Assembly (NCBI RefSeq): GCF_015353075.1
Contig: NZ_CP064188.1
Location: 682,001-746,000 of the forward strand
Source: Rhizobium sp. 007
GTDB lineage: Bacteria > Pseudomonadota > Alphaproteobacteria > Rhizobiales > Rhizobiaceae
Direction: 5' to 3'
Length of the DNA: 64,000 bases
A model generated the notes under the pieces. It was not told the origin of the DNA. It saw only the letters and a program-made list of their open reading frames with translations, and did no database searches. Positions 41,304 through 50,207 of the stretch are shown here, one piece after another. Numbering within the stretch: position 1 is the stretch's first letter; the number at the start of each line of letters is the position of its first letter. Position numbers and translations under genes: made by a program.

Positions 41304-42818
41304 ATGGGAAATTTTGGGCTGCTGCTGGACGGATTCCAGATCGCTTTAACGCCCTACCACATCATGCTCATGGTGGTGGGCGTGATGCTTGGCTTGATCG
41401 TCGGCGTACTGCCGGGCCTTGGCGCGCCGAATGGCGTGTCGTTGCTCATTCCGCTGACGTTCTCGATGGATCCGGTGTCGGCCATCATCCTGCTCGCGTC
41501 GATGTACTGGGGTGCCCTGTTCGGGGGATCGACTACCTCCATCCTCTTCAACATTCCCGGTGAGCCGAGTTCGGTCGCCACGACGTTTGATGGCTATCCG
41601 ATGGCCCGCGCAGGCCAGCCCACGCGCGCGCTGACACTTGCCTTCATGTCGGCGGGCATCGGTGCGCTTGCCGGGGTTGTTGTCATTACGCTTCTATCTT
41701 CGTGGGCAGCAAGCTTCGCCTTGCGTTTCGGCGCACCGGAATATTTCGCCGTCTATTTCCTTGCCTTCTGCGCTTTCGTAGGGATGGGCAGCGCTGCTCC
41801 GTTGAAAACGGTGGTTTCGTTGGGACTTGGTCTTCTCTTCTCGACAGTTGGCATGGATACCGTCACCGGATCGCTTCGTCTGACATTCGGGCTTGACGTG
41901 CTCATTGGCGGCATCAGCTTCCTTGTGGTCGTCATCGGACTTTTCGGAATTGGAGAAATCCTCGCGACGGTCCAGGACGGCCACAAATTTCGCGGCCTCT
42001 CGTCAAGGATCGATCTGCGCGACGTGCTCCGCACGATCGCTGAACTGCCCAGATACCTCACCACAGTCATCCGCTCCTGCGCGGTCGGGATCTGGATGGG
42101 CATCACTCCGGGTGGTCCAACTGCGGCGTCATTCATGAGCTATGGCATCGCACGGCAATGCTCCAAGCCGGGCCAGGCCTTTGGCAGCGGGCGTGCGGAA
42201 GGTATCGTCGCACCAGAAACGGCCGATCATTCGGCGGGAACGTGCGCGATGCTGCCGATGCTGGCGCTCGGCTTGCCGAGTTCGGCGACAGCTGCCGTAA
42301 TGATGGGAGGACTGATGATCTGGGGCCTCACGCCCGGACCGATGCTCTTCACAACCAAGCCCGATTTCGTCTGGGGCTTGATCGCCAGCATGTATGTGTC
42401 GAACATCGTCGGCGTAATTTTAGTCCTTGCCACGGTGCCAATGTTCGCAGCGCTCCTGCGCATTCCGTTTTCGATCATCGGGCCAGTCATCGTCGCGATC
42501 TGCTTCGTCGGCGCTTACACTGTCTCCAGCGAGACGTTCGACCTCTGGCTGGTGCTCGTCTTCGGCGTCCTAGGCTTCGTCTTCAACAAGCTTGAATTCC
42601 CGATTGCCCCGCTGGTGCTTGCCATGGTGCTTGGCCATAAGGCTGAAAATGCCTTCCATCAATCGATGATCATCTCGGACGGCTCCCTTGGCGTCTTCTT
42701 CTCTAATCCGCTTGTCGGGACCATCACCACGCTGGCGCTGGCGCTCGTCGTCGTTCCCCAGGCCGTCAAACTGCTCTCCCGGTTGCGGCGGCGGGGTGCG
42801 GCAGGCTCGGCCCACTAG
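41304..42818 (+). CDS. tctA: Tripartite tricarboxylate transporter large permease (TctA)
   Basis: This is a 504-residue permease with about 12 membrane helices. The TctA motifs are GVLPGLGAPNGVSLLIPLTF, YWGALFGGSTTSILFNIPGE and GITPGGPTAASFMSYGIARQ. The ion-coupled pump takes up the carboxylate delivered by TctC. ATG 41304 follows CAGGGAGG. The substrate is unknown; an aldonic acid such as threonate or erythronate fits the neighbouring PdxA2-like gene. Confidence 0.93.
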   Translation: MGNFGLLLDGFQIALTPYHIMLMVVGVMLGLIVGVLPGLGAPNGVSLLIPLTFSMDPVSAIILLASMYWGALFGGSTTSILFNIPGEPSSVATTFDGYPMARAGQPTRALTLAFMSAGIGALAGVVVITLLSSWAASFALRFGAPEYFAVYFLAFCAFVGMGSAAPLKTVVSLGLGLLFSTVGMDTVTGSLRLTFGLDVLIGGISFLVVVIGLFGIGEILATVQDGHKFRGLSSRIDLRDVLRTIAELPRYLTTVIRSCAVGIWMGITPGGPTAASFMSYGIARQCSKPGQAFGSGRAEGIVAPETADHSAGTCAMLPMLALGLPSSATAAVMMGGLMIWGLTPGPMLFTTKPDFVWGLIASMYVSNIVGVILVLATVPMFAALLRIPFSIIGPVIVAICFVGAYTVSSETFDLWLVLVFGVLGFVFNKLEFPIAPLVLAMVLGHKAENAFHQSMIISDGSLGVFFSNPLVGTITTLALALVVVPQAVKLLSRLRRRGAAGSAH

Positions 42819-42856
42819 GGCCGGCCGCCGCTTTTTCTTACGAGGTTGGAGTCATC

Positions 42857-44266
42857 ATGAACTACCATAGCTACTTCCCCAAAGGCGCCGCCCCCGTTGA
42901 ATGCTGCATCGTCGGCACCGGTGCGTTCGGGCGCAGCTTCCTCGGTCAGAGCCGCAGAACGCCGCTCGTCAGCACGCGTGTCGCGGTCGATCTTTCCGCG
43001 AAAACTGCAGTGGCCGCACTCCGTTCGATCGGGGTACCTGCCGATGAAATCGCCCTTTGCCGGACAAAAGAGGAGGCCGCGGCTGCCTGGGTCGAGCATC
43101 GGTTCATCGCAACGGACAACCTTGAGACAGTGCTCGCTCTACCGTTTACCGTGGTTGTAGAGGCGACTGGCCATCCCGAAGCCGGCGCGCGGCATGCGCG
43201 CCTCGCCATCGATGCCAGCAAGCATGTGGCGCTCGTGTCAAAGGAGGTCGACAGCGTGGTAGGCCCTGGTCTCGCTGCGCGGGCACGCCGCAACAATGTG
43301 CTGGTAACACCTGTCGATGGCGACCAGCCAAGCCTTCTCATGGGGCTCATCAGCTGGGCCCAGGTTCTCGGTCTAAATATCATCGCTGCCGGCAAATCCA
43401 GCGAATACGACTTCGTCTTTGATCCGGCCGAAAACATGCTGACCTGCAACGGCACGTCGCTCTATGCTCCGGAGTTTGCCGCATGGCTCGAGCTGGGCAG
43501 CCTGGCTGCCCCGGATGTCGCCGCGGGCAGGGCGCAGGCGGCAGCGGCGCTGCCTCAGAGGACGGTGCCCGATCTTTGCGAGCTGACCCTTGTTGCCAAT
43601 GCGACCGGCTTCACGGTGGATCGGTTGGATCTGCACGCCCCCATCGCACGGATCGGCGAAGTGGCAGACTTCTTCTCTGCGGTGGAGGAGGGTGGTCTGC
43701 TCACTCGCAAATCAACTCTAGACGTGTTTCATTGCCTCCGTCTCCCTGGCGAAGTCAGCTTCGCCGGTGGCGTCTTCGTTACAGTCGAATGCAACGATGC
43801 GGAAACATGGGCCATGCTTGCTGAAAAGGGCCACGTGGTCAGCCGGTCGGGTCGTACCGCAATGCTCTATCTACCGCGCCACCTCCTGGGAGTCGAAGCG
43901 GCAAGCAGCATCCTGGAAGTCGGCCTCAAGGGCGTGTCGAGCGGGGCCGAGGCGCCGAAGCCGGTCATTGACCTCATCGCCCATGCCGATGCCGACCTGT
44001 CGGCGGGAACGCTACTTGCGGCAAGCGGTCATCATCATTCGATCACCAATGTTTCGGGCAGAATGGTGCCGGCGCAGGCGATGTCGGCCGAAAGTCCGGT
44101 GCCTTTTTATCTCGCCGCCAACCGCAGGCTGGTTCGGCCGGTATCGGCGGGAAATCCGATCCTATGTGGTGACGTCGAAATCGATGGAAGTTCCGAGCTG
44201 TTGAGGCTGCGACAGGAGCAAGACCGCATATTTTCGCATGACAACGGCGCGATCGCAGTCGGTTAA
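42857..44266 (+). CDS. Homoserine-dehydrogenase-like NAD(P)-binding protein with C-terminal SAF domain
   Basis: The 469-residue protein has an N-terminal Rossmann domain (CCIVGTGAFGRSFL), a homoserine-dehydrogenase-like middle part (VVEATGHPEAGARHARLAIDASKHVALVSKEVD) and a C-terminal SAF domain (PVPFYLAANRRLVRPVSAGNPILCGDVEI). It is the last gene of the PdxA2-TctCBA operon, 38 bases after tctA. Proteins of this architecture occur in sugar-acid operons, but I know of no fixed function. It may be the oxidoreductase for the imported acid (inference). Confidence 0.8.
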   Translation: MNYHSYFPKGAAPVECCIVGTGAFGRSFLGQSRRTPLVSTRVAVDLSAKTAVAALRSIGVPADEIALCRTKEEAAAAWVEHRFIATDNLETVLALPFTVVVEATGHPEAGARHARLAIDASKHVALVSKEVDSVVGPGLAARARRNNVLVTPVDGDQPSLLMGLISWAQVLGLNIIAAGKSSEYDFVFDPAENMLTCNGTSLYAPEFAAWLELGSLAAPDVAAGRAQAAAALPQRTVPDLCELTLVANATGFTVDRLDLHAPIARIGEVADFFSAVEEGGLLTRKSTLDVFHCLRLPGEVSFAGGVFVTVECNDAETWAMLAEKGHVVSRSGRTAMLYLPRHLLGVEAASSILEVGLKGVSSGAEAPKPVIDLIAHADADLSAGTLLAASGHHHSITNVSGRMVPAQAMSAESPVPFYLAANRRLVRPVSAGNPILCGDVEIDGSSELLRLRQEQDRIFSHDNGAIAVG

Positions 44267-44286
44267 AAGCCTACTTATCTTCTATC

Positions 44287-44561
44287 TCAGCAGGCGATAT
44301 TTGGGCGCCATGCAAGATACGCAGGATATGAATCCTGCATCACCGCATAGGCCGCAATATAAGGTGCGCGCGGGATAACAAGTTCGCGTGTTCCAGCAAT
44401 CCGGCCGGGACGTCCGCTTTCAGGAAACTCAAGGAGACGACGCGCGGCGCGCGAACGACCTCTTCATCGACATGAACCGCCGCGCGCGGGTTTTCTGCTT
44501 CGATATAGCTGAAGATACTGTGGCGATCATCAAGAGCGTATTGCGACCAGACTAGTCTCAT
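44287..44561 (-). pseudogene. ParE/RelE-family toxin gene, frameshifted
   Basis: The frame from 44561 encodes the ParE start (MRLVWSQYALDDRHSIFSYIEAENP) but changes near 44445-44455 to a non-homologous tail ending at 44340. In the alternative frame the protein continues with RRLLEFPESGRPGRIAGTREL and YIAAYAVMQD to a stop at 44287, the expected ParE C-terminus. A one-base loss (or two-base gain) explains this. The toxin should be inactive unless a frameshift restores it; the antitoxin gene upstream is intact. Confidence 0.8.
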
Positions 44562-44860
44562 CAGTCGCTTGCCTTAAGCAGTGCTGCTGACCGGCGTGCA
44601 CTGAAATGCTTATCGGCGTCGGCGTCTTCGATGTCGGCGCGCGTATCCTCGAGCGCTTCCAGTACTTTAGCACGGAACCAGGCATCGTGGACGTCGCTAT
44701 TGCTGACAAGCTCCAATGGCAAGGCGCCTTCGTTTGCGGTTCGGGTCAATAGGATGCGGACAGCATCTGAAACCGTCAGTCCCATGTTCTCCAGCACCGC
44801 CGTTGCGCGCTCCTTGACGGCGGCGTCAATCCGAGTCTGAACCAGCGCGTTTGAAGCCAT
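44561..44860 (-). CDS. RelB/DinJ-family antitoxin
   Basis: The 99-residue antitoxin has an N-terminal ribbon-helix-helix of the RelB/DinJ type (ALVQTRIDAAVKERATAVLENMGLTVSDAVRILLTRTAN). Its acidic C-terminal part (DTRADIEDADADKHFS) would wrap the toxin. Its stop codon meets the toxin ATG. The gene is complete, so it has outlived its toxin partner. Confidence 0.87.
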   Translation of the reverse strand: MASNALVQTRIDAAVKERATAVLENMGLTVSDAVRILLTRTANEGALPLELVSNSDVHDAWFRAKVLEALEDTRADIEDADADKHFSARRSAALLKASD

Positions 44861-45082
44861 ACGCTAATCTCCCTTTTGGATGTTGAAAGTGTAATGCATT
44901 TGCATGACATACACCAGAGCCACCATACCTTCTGTCATTCCTTCTCGACGAAGCGGGTAGGCGTGTTTCGCGGCGAACGTCGGCAACTTGCTTCCCTGGC
45001 AAGGATGATCTGTAAGGCGTCGACCCATAGATAACGAAATATATATAGTCGTCTTCGATCAGGGATGACAGTTGCGCTTCTT

Positions 45083-45982
45083 TCAGCCCAACAGGTGATG
45101 CTTGGCTACGGCCATGACCTCGCGCGTCAGGTCAACCAGCCGTTCCGCCGCTAGACGGTTCATTTGCCAGTACAGAGGAACGTCCAGTGGCGTTTCCGGG
45201 ATCAGTTCCACCAGACGCCCGGAGTCCAAGTGCTCGCGCACGAGGGGGGCCGGGTTCATGCCCCATCCCATGCCGGAAAGGCTGGCCTCGATGAAAGCCT
45301 GCGTCGAAGGCAGCCAATGGGTCGGAGGGCTGAGGTCTTCTCCGAGCACCTGATGTATCCACCGGCTCTGGAGCCTGTCCTTTTGATTGAAGGTCAAGGC
45401 GGGCGCATTGCCGATAGCCTCTGCCGTTACGCCCTGCGGGAAATGCCGGGTAACGAAATCGGGGCTCGCCGTTGCATGATAGCGGAGCGCGCCGAGAAAC
45501 ATGCGCCGGCAGCCCTGAACCGGCTTTTCCAGGCTGGAGACGGCAGCGACCACCTGCCCACGCCGCAGCCATTCGGCGGTATGATCCTCGTCATCGATCG
45601 CAATGTTGAGCAGATACGCAGAGCGTCTGGCGAAGGTTGACATGGCCGTCAGGAACCATGTTCCAAGACTGTCGGCATTCGTCGCAATGTGCAGCGTCAC
45701 CCTCGGCTCGGGTTTGGCCGGATCGACAAGGGCGGGCAGATGCTCGAACAGATCGGCTTCGAGCATGCCGACATTCTCCATGTGCCGGCAGAGCCATTCT
45801 CCCTTCTCCGTTGCAGTGCAGGGACTGCCCCGCGCGACCAGAACGATGCCAAGACGTTCCTCAAGCTGTTTCACCCGCTGCGAGACAGCCGAGGGCGTCA
45901 CGTTGAGAATGCCGGCGGCCTTTTCGAAGCTACCTGCTTGAACGACCGCCGATACGGCGCGGAGAGCGGAATAGTCGATCAT
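45083..45982 (-). CDS. argP: LysR-family regulator, ArgP/LysG type
   Basis: The 299-residue LysR regulator has an N-terminal HTH (ALRAVSAVVQAGSFEKAAGILNVTPSAVSQRVKQLEERLG) and the ArgP-typical GSPCTATEKGEWLCRHMENVGMLEADL. ArgP/LysG proteins activate a basic-amino-acid exporter gene in response to arginine or lysine. Here it diverges from just such an exporter gene at 46077, with 94 bases between, which supports the assignment. Confidence 0.9.
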   Translation of the reverse strand: MIDYSALRAVSAVVQAGSFEKAAGILNVTPSAVSQRVKQLEERLGIVLVARGSPCTATEKGEWLCRHMENVGMLEADLFEHLPALVDPAKPEPRVTLHIATNADSLGTWFLTAMSTFARRSAYLLNIAIDDEDHTAEWLRRGQVVAAVSSLEKPVQGCRRMFLGALRYHATASPDFVTRHFPQGVTAEAIGNAPALTFNQKDRLQSRWIHQVLGEDLSPPTHWLPSTQAFIEASLSGMGWGMNPAPLVREHLDSGRLVELIPETPLDVPLYWQMNRLAAERLVDLTREVMAVAKHHLLG

Positions 45983-46076
45983 GAGTTAGTTTTGCTTAAT
46001 CAGGGTTAGCAACATTAACTATCCTAAGTCGACGGGATGCGATAGCGGAAAGTCTCGATATTTCGGGGAGCGGTTT

Positions 46077-46688
46077 ATGGTGAATTTTCCGGTTTTTGGG
46101 ACCGGCCTCATGATGGGGCTCAGCCTGATTGTTGCGATTGGCGCGCAGAACGCGTTCGTGCTGCGCCAGGGCCTGCGCAACGAGCATGTATTGGCCGTCT
46201 GCCTCGCATGTGGTTTGTCGGACGCTGTGCTCATCACGCTGGGCGTGACCAGTTTCCGGCAGATCAGCGCGTTGCTGCCCTGGCTCGATCCGGCAATGCG
46301 CTATGGAGGAGCGGCGTTCTTGATCTGGTACGGCGCAAAAAGCCTTTATTCCGCCTTCCGCTCGACGGGAGCGCTGGCGGTGCAGGAGGCGGGTCTATCG
46401 AATTTTCGAGCGACCCTTACCACCTGTCTTGCTCTTACCTGGCTCAACCCGCACGTCTACCTCGATACGGTCGTGCTGCTTGGCACCATCTCGACCCGGT
46501 TTCCGGGATACGAGGTATCGTTCGCGGCGGGAGCCGCAACCGGCTCGTTTCTGTTCTTCTTTTCGCTTGGCTACGGTGCGACCTGGCTACGGCCGATCTT
46601 CTCGAAGCCGGCATCGTGGCGAATTCTGGAAACGCTCATTACTTTTACGATGTGGATGATTGCCTTTAACCTATTGAGGGAAATGTAG
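46077..46688 (+). CDS. argO: LysE/ArgO-family amino-acid exporter
   Basis: The 203-residue membrane protein has six hydrophobic segments and the family motif LIVAIGAQNAFVLRQGLRNEH, then WLNPHVYLDTVVLLG, typical of LysE/ArgO. It exports arginine or lysine and protects against excess. It pairs with the divergent ArgP-like regulator. Confidence 0.92.
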   Translation: MVNFPVFGTGLMMGLSLIVAIGAQNAFVLRQGLRNEHVLAVCLACGLSDAVLITLGVTSFRQISALLPWLDPAMRYGGAAFLIWYGAKSLYSAFRSTGALAVQEAGLSNFRATLTTCLALTWLNPHVYLDTVVLLGTISTRFPGYEVSFAAGAATGSFLFFFSLGYGATWLRPIFSKPASWRILETLITFTMWMIAFNLLREM

Positions 46689-46853
46689 CCGCCGATCTGC
46701 CGGGATGTCCGCATGGGTCGGGAGCACCGCCCGCTATCCCGCTTTCGGCGACGTCATAAAAAGTCGATCGTGGCGCCCAAAGATGGAGACAGGCGCCCGG
46801 TTTGCACGTTACGTTACGTTTCGATCGACCTACCGTAATAACCAACAGCATGA

Positions 46854-47504
46854 TTGGGCCTCAGATTGTCTGCCGAACTCCACCATCTCCTGATTGTCTA
46901 CACCGCCTATGTGATCGCAGCCGGAAGCCCCGGCCCCAGCAATATGCGGATCATGGGGGTGGCGATGCATAACGGGCGGCGTGCAGCCCTCATACTCGCT
47001 GCCGGCGTGGTCAGCGGTTCGATCTTCTGGGGTGCGATGGCTGCAACAGGTGTCTCAGCAATCCTGACCCGCTATGCGGAAGCGCTGATCGTACTCAAAA
47101 TCTTCGGTGGTCTTTATCTTCTTTATCTCGCCTTCAAGGCGGGCAAAGCCGCACTTGCTTCGGGCGATCAGGCTGTGTCGCATACGGGGCCGAATGGCGC
47201 CGCAGTGTCGGGAACAGATCTCTACCGGCGCGGCTTACTCATGCACCTCAGCAATCCGAAATCGATCCTTGCGTGGATCGCCTTGGTGACGCTGGGCCTT
47301 GGCCCGAACTCGTCATGGCACACGCTTGCGGCGATCCTTGGCGGTTGCGCGGTGTTGAGCGTGACCATCTTTTGCGGCTATGCGGTCATTTTCTCGACCG
47401 CACCCATGGTGCGCCTGTACCGTCGCGCGAGGCGCTGGATCGAAGGAGTACTGGCCCTGTTTTTCGGCGTTGCCGGTCTCCGGCTGCTACTGGCGCGCGC
47501 GTAA
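46854..47504 (+). CDS. LysE-family translocator (RhtB type)
   Basis: The 216-residue exporter has the RhtB/LysE signature AAGSPGPSNMRIMGVAMHNGRRAALILAAGVVSG and six membrane segments, ending with an amphipathic C-terminus. The start is uncertain: TTG 46854 gives the length quoted, and TTG 46866 (MSAELHH...) is equally possible; no strong ribosome site marks either. It probably forms an operon with the DapA-family gene, 17 bases downstream. Confidence 0.88.
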   Translation: MGLRLSAELHHLLIVYTAYVIAAGSPGPSNMRIMGVAMHNGRRAALILAAGVVSGSIFWGAMAATGVSAILTRYAEALIVLKIFGGLYLLYLAFKAGKAALASGDQAVSHTGPNGAAVSGTDLYRRGLLMHLSNPKSILAWIALVTLGLGPNSSWHTLAAILGGCAVLSVTIFCGYAVIFSTAPMVRLYRRARRWIEGVLALFFGVAGLRLLLARA

Positions 47505-47521
47505 GGTATGGGAGAAGCATC

Positions 47522-48412
47522 ATGAAGCTCTTCGCGGGCCTCTCGGCCTTTTCCATCACGCCCACGGATGCCTCCGGATGTGTCGACACGGCCGCGCTTG
47601 CGCGCCTCCTCGAACGCATTGCTGCGGCCCGCGCCGACTCGATCGGACTGCTGGGAAGCACCGGCGGTTACGCTTTTCTTTCGAGACACGAGCGACAGCG
47701 TGCCGTCGAGGCGGCAATGGCGTGCGTTGGCGGGAAGATACCTGTCATCGTCGGTGTCGGCGCGCTGAGAACCGACGAGGCTCAGGCGCATGCCCGTGAT
47801 GCGAGGAAGGCGGGAGCGAATGGTCTTCTGTTGGCTCCCATGTCCTATACTCCCCTGACGGAAGAGGAGGTTTTTCAGCATATTTTGGCCGTTGCGGAAG
47901 CGGGTGAGCTGCCCTTGTGCATCTACAACAACCCGAGCACCACCCGCTTCACCTTCACCGACGATCTGATCGTCCGTCTGGCGAGCGCACCGAACATTGT
48001 CGCCGTGAAAATGCCACTTCCCACCCATGGGGATGTTAAGGCTGAACTTACGCGTTTGCGAAGGCGCACGCCGGACGACTTCGCAATCGGCTACAGTGGC
48101 GATTGGGGCGCGGCCGACGCACTGCTGGCGGGCTGCGACGCCTGGTACGGCGTGATCGCTGGCCTGTTGCCTTCCGAAGCCGTTGCTCTCACGCGAGCAG
48201 CCCAAGCAGGAGACGCCTGCGAGGTCGAGGGCCTCGATCAGGCCTTTCAACCCTTGTGGAGGCTCTTCAAGGAGTTTGGCAGCTTCCGCGTAATGTACGC
48301 GATAGCTGACGCCCTTGGCCTTTGCCGCGCCGCGCCACCACGGCCAATACTGCCCTTGCCGCCATCAGACATGCCAAGAGTGAAAGACGCACTCGATCGT
48401 ATCTTGATCTGA
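47522..48412 (+). CDS. Dihydrodipicolinate synthase (DapA) family aldolase
   Basis: The 296-residue TIM-barrel enzyme has the Schiff-base lysine in NIVAVKMP, the catalytic tyrosine in LCIYNNPSTT and the substrate loop GSTGGYAFLSRHER (GTTGE in DapA). The altered loop argues against true DapA and for a catabolic relative acting on a pyruvate-derived aldol. ATG 47522 follows GGGAGAAG. The neighbouring exporters may remove its product or a related amino acid. Confidence 0.85.
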   Translation: MKLFAGLSAFSITPTDASGCVDTAALARLLERIAAARADSIGLLGSTGGYAFLSRHERQRAVEAAMACVGGKIPVIVGVGALRTDEAQAHARDARKAGANGLLLAPMSYTPLTEEEVFQHILAVAEAGELPLCIYNNPSTTRFTFTDDLIVRLASAPNIVAVKMPLPTHGDVKAELTRLRRRTPDDFAIGYSGDWGAADALLAGCDAWYGVIAGLLPSEAVALTRAAQAGDACEVEGLDQAFQPLWRLFKEFGSFRVMYAIADALGLCRAAPPRPILPLPPSDMPRVKDALDRILI

Positions 48413-48508
48413 CCGCACATGGGCGCATTTGAGACCTGGCCAAGGTGGCGTTTTGGCTCCGCGGCCGGAGTGCCAATATCCGCAAGAGTGGTCTTGTGGT
48501 GCGTCATC

Positions 48509-48528
48509 TGAGGCTACATTTAGCCTCA
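48509..48528. promoter_or_regulatory. Perfect inverted repeat upstream of the broken Xre gene
   Basis: TGAGGCTA-CATT-TAGCCTCA has perfect 8-base arms and lies 20 bases before the start of the Xre antitoxin relic. It is the likely former autoregulatory operator of the toxin-antitoxin pair. Confidence 0.6.
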
Positions 48529-48548
48529 TCTGGAGCGAGGATTGAATT

Positions 48549-48720
48549 ATGTTGGCCTTTGAAGACGTTGCGAACGTACTCGGCATTCCTGCCAAGGAGG
48601 CGGCTCTTCGGTCGCAGTTCGGGTGATATCGCGCATCGAGGGTGGGCTGCCGATCGCTGCACTGGAGCGGGTGCCCATCTGCTTGCGCCGGCGCCCATGG
48701 GATCTGATGGGCGCCGGTAA
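48549..48720 (+). pseudogene. Xre/MbcA-type antitoxin relic
   Basis: Three overlapping frames together make a recognisable antitoxin: MLAFEDVANVLGIPAKEAALRSQF (48549 frame), ISRIEGGLPIAALERV (next frame) and AHLLAPAPMG (third frame, ending 48720). The middle block is the RGLP-type core of MbcA/ParS/Xre antitoxins. Two frameshifts and loss of the C-terminus make the gene defunct, and no RES toxin follows. An intact Xre-RES pair exists at 54.2 kb. Confidence 0.6.
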
Positions 48721-48764
48721 TTTCATCGTCGGCAGGCGGTTGCGTTCGGCTGCGGCATGCTGCG

Positions 48765-50111
48765 TCAGACGAGCCCAGGCACGACGAAGACCAACCAGGC
48801 AACCAGCGGCCCGATGATCGCGATCAGGGCGCTATAAATCAGCAGTTGACGCAGCACTTTCTCGCGTTTGTCATCCGGGGCGTTGGCAACGACGAGTGCG
48901 CCATTGGTGGAAAACGGGCTGGTATCGACGATCGTTGTCGAGATCGCGATTGCCGCTACCACGCCGACGGCGCTGATATGACCTTGCAGCAGGAATGGCA
49001 CCGCCAAGGGAATGATGGCGCCAAGGAGCGCTGTCGAGGATGCAAAGGCCGAGACGATGGCGCCCGTGAAGCAGAGCAGCAGCGCAACCAAGAGCGGCAT
49101 GCCGAGACTTGAAATGCCGTGCGCGACATAGTCGACCGTGCCGGCCTTTTCCATGACGCCGACATAGGTAATGATGCCTGCAATCAGCAGCACGGTCGAC
49201 CAGCTTACCTTGTCGATTGCCGCCTTTTGAGTTTTCGGTGACAGCAGCGCGAGAGCGACTGCGACAGTCATGGCGACCAGACCCACATTGAACTTGAAGA
49301 CCAGGGCACCGATGCCGAGAGCCGTCAAGCCGATCAAGGTGGATATCCGCTCGCTGGTGAGGCGGAATGTTGCAGCTGTGTCGGCGGCCGTGCCGTAAGC
49401 ATGCTCTCTGATCGGCTTTGCGGGTGTACCCCCATGGCCTCTGATCGATGCCGATACGCCTTCAGGGTGCAGATCGGGCAAGGGGCCGAACAATACCGAT
49501 TGCTGCTTCATTACTCGCGCACCGCCAAAAACGAAGAACACCAGTACGGCAATCGCCAGATTGAAGAAGAAGCTGGAAAGGAACAGCGATGTCGGAGCCA
49601 AAGGCAGCCCTGCCTTTGCGACGATCTGATTGGTAATGCCGCCATAGACACTGATCGGCGAAAAGCCGCCGGCCTGTGCGCCATGGATGACCATCAGGCC
49701 CATCATCACCGGGTGGATCCTGTATTGCACGGCAAAGCTCAGCGCCACCGGCGCAAGGATAGCCACGGCTGCCGGCCCCAGCGCCCCAAAGCCGGTGATG
49801 ACCGCAGCGACCAGGAACATCACCCAGGGAATCCATGCGACATGCCCTCGGACCAGGCGGACGGCGCATTCAACAAGCCAGTCGATGGTGCCGTTGATCT
49901 GCGCGATTGCAAAAAGATAGGTCACGGCGACCAGAGTCAGGAATAGATCGCTCGGAAAACCTGCGAAGATATCGGTGGCTTTCATACCGATGATGAGCGT
50001 GCCGAGCAGGAACGTGCAGGCGAAAGCAAGTGCGCCCATGTTGATTGGCTGGATCGTTGCGACGACAAACATGCCGATCAACAAGAGTATGGACAGTATT
50101 TCGATGCTCAT
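48765..50111 (-). CDS. matC: Malonate/dicarboxylate transporter MatC
   Basis: The 448-residue integral membrane protein has about 12 hydrophobic segments and the MatC N-terminal pattern (LLIGMFVVATIQPINMGALAFACTFLLG). Other blocks are SPISVYGGITNQIVAKAGLP and a C-terminal STTIVDTSPFSTNGALVVANAP. It imports malonate for MatB. ATG 50111 follows GGAGGGG. It ends the minus-strand matA-matB-matC operon. Confidence 0.9.
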   Translation of the reverse strand: MSIEILSILLLIGMFVVATIQPINMGALAFACTFLLGTLIIGMKATDIFAGFPSDLFLTLVAVTYLFAIAQINGTIDWLVECAVRLVRGHVAWIPWVMFLVAAVITGFGALGPAAVAILAPVALSFAVQYRIHPVMMGLMVIHGAQAGGFSPISVYGGITNQIVAKAGLPLAPTSLFLSSFFFNLAIAVLVFFVFGGARVMKQQSVLFGPLPDLHPEGVSASIRGHGGTPAKPIREHAYGTAADTAATFRLTSERISTLIGLTALGIGALVFKFNVGLVAMTVAVALALLSPKTQKAAIDKVSWSTVLLIAGIITYVGVMEKAGTVDYVAHGISSLGMPLLVALLLCFTGAIVSAFASSTALLGAIIPLAVPFLLQGHISAVGVVAAIAISTTIVDTSPFSTNGALVVANAPDDKREKVLRQLLIYSALIAIIGPLVAWLVFVVPGLV

Positions 50112-50207
50112 GATTCCCCTCCCTCCGGCGCTCTCGCGCCGGCAGCTTTTCGTTTGTAACAATTGAAAATGTCTGCGCGCCGTCCTCCCAGAGGGCGCAC
50201 AGGCGGA

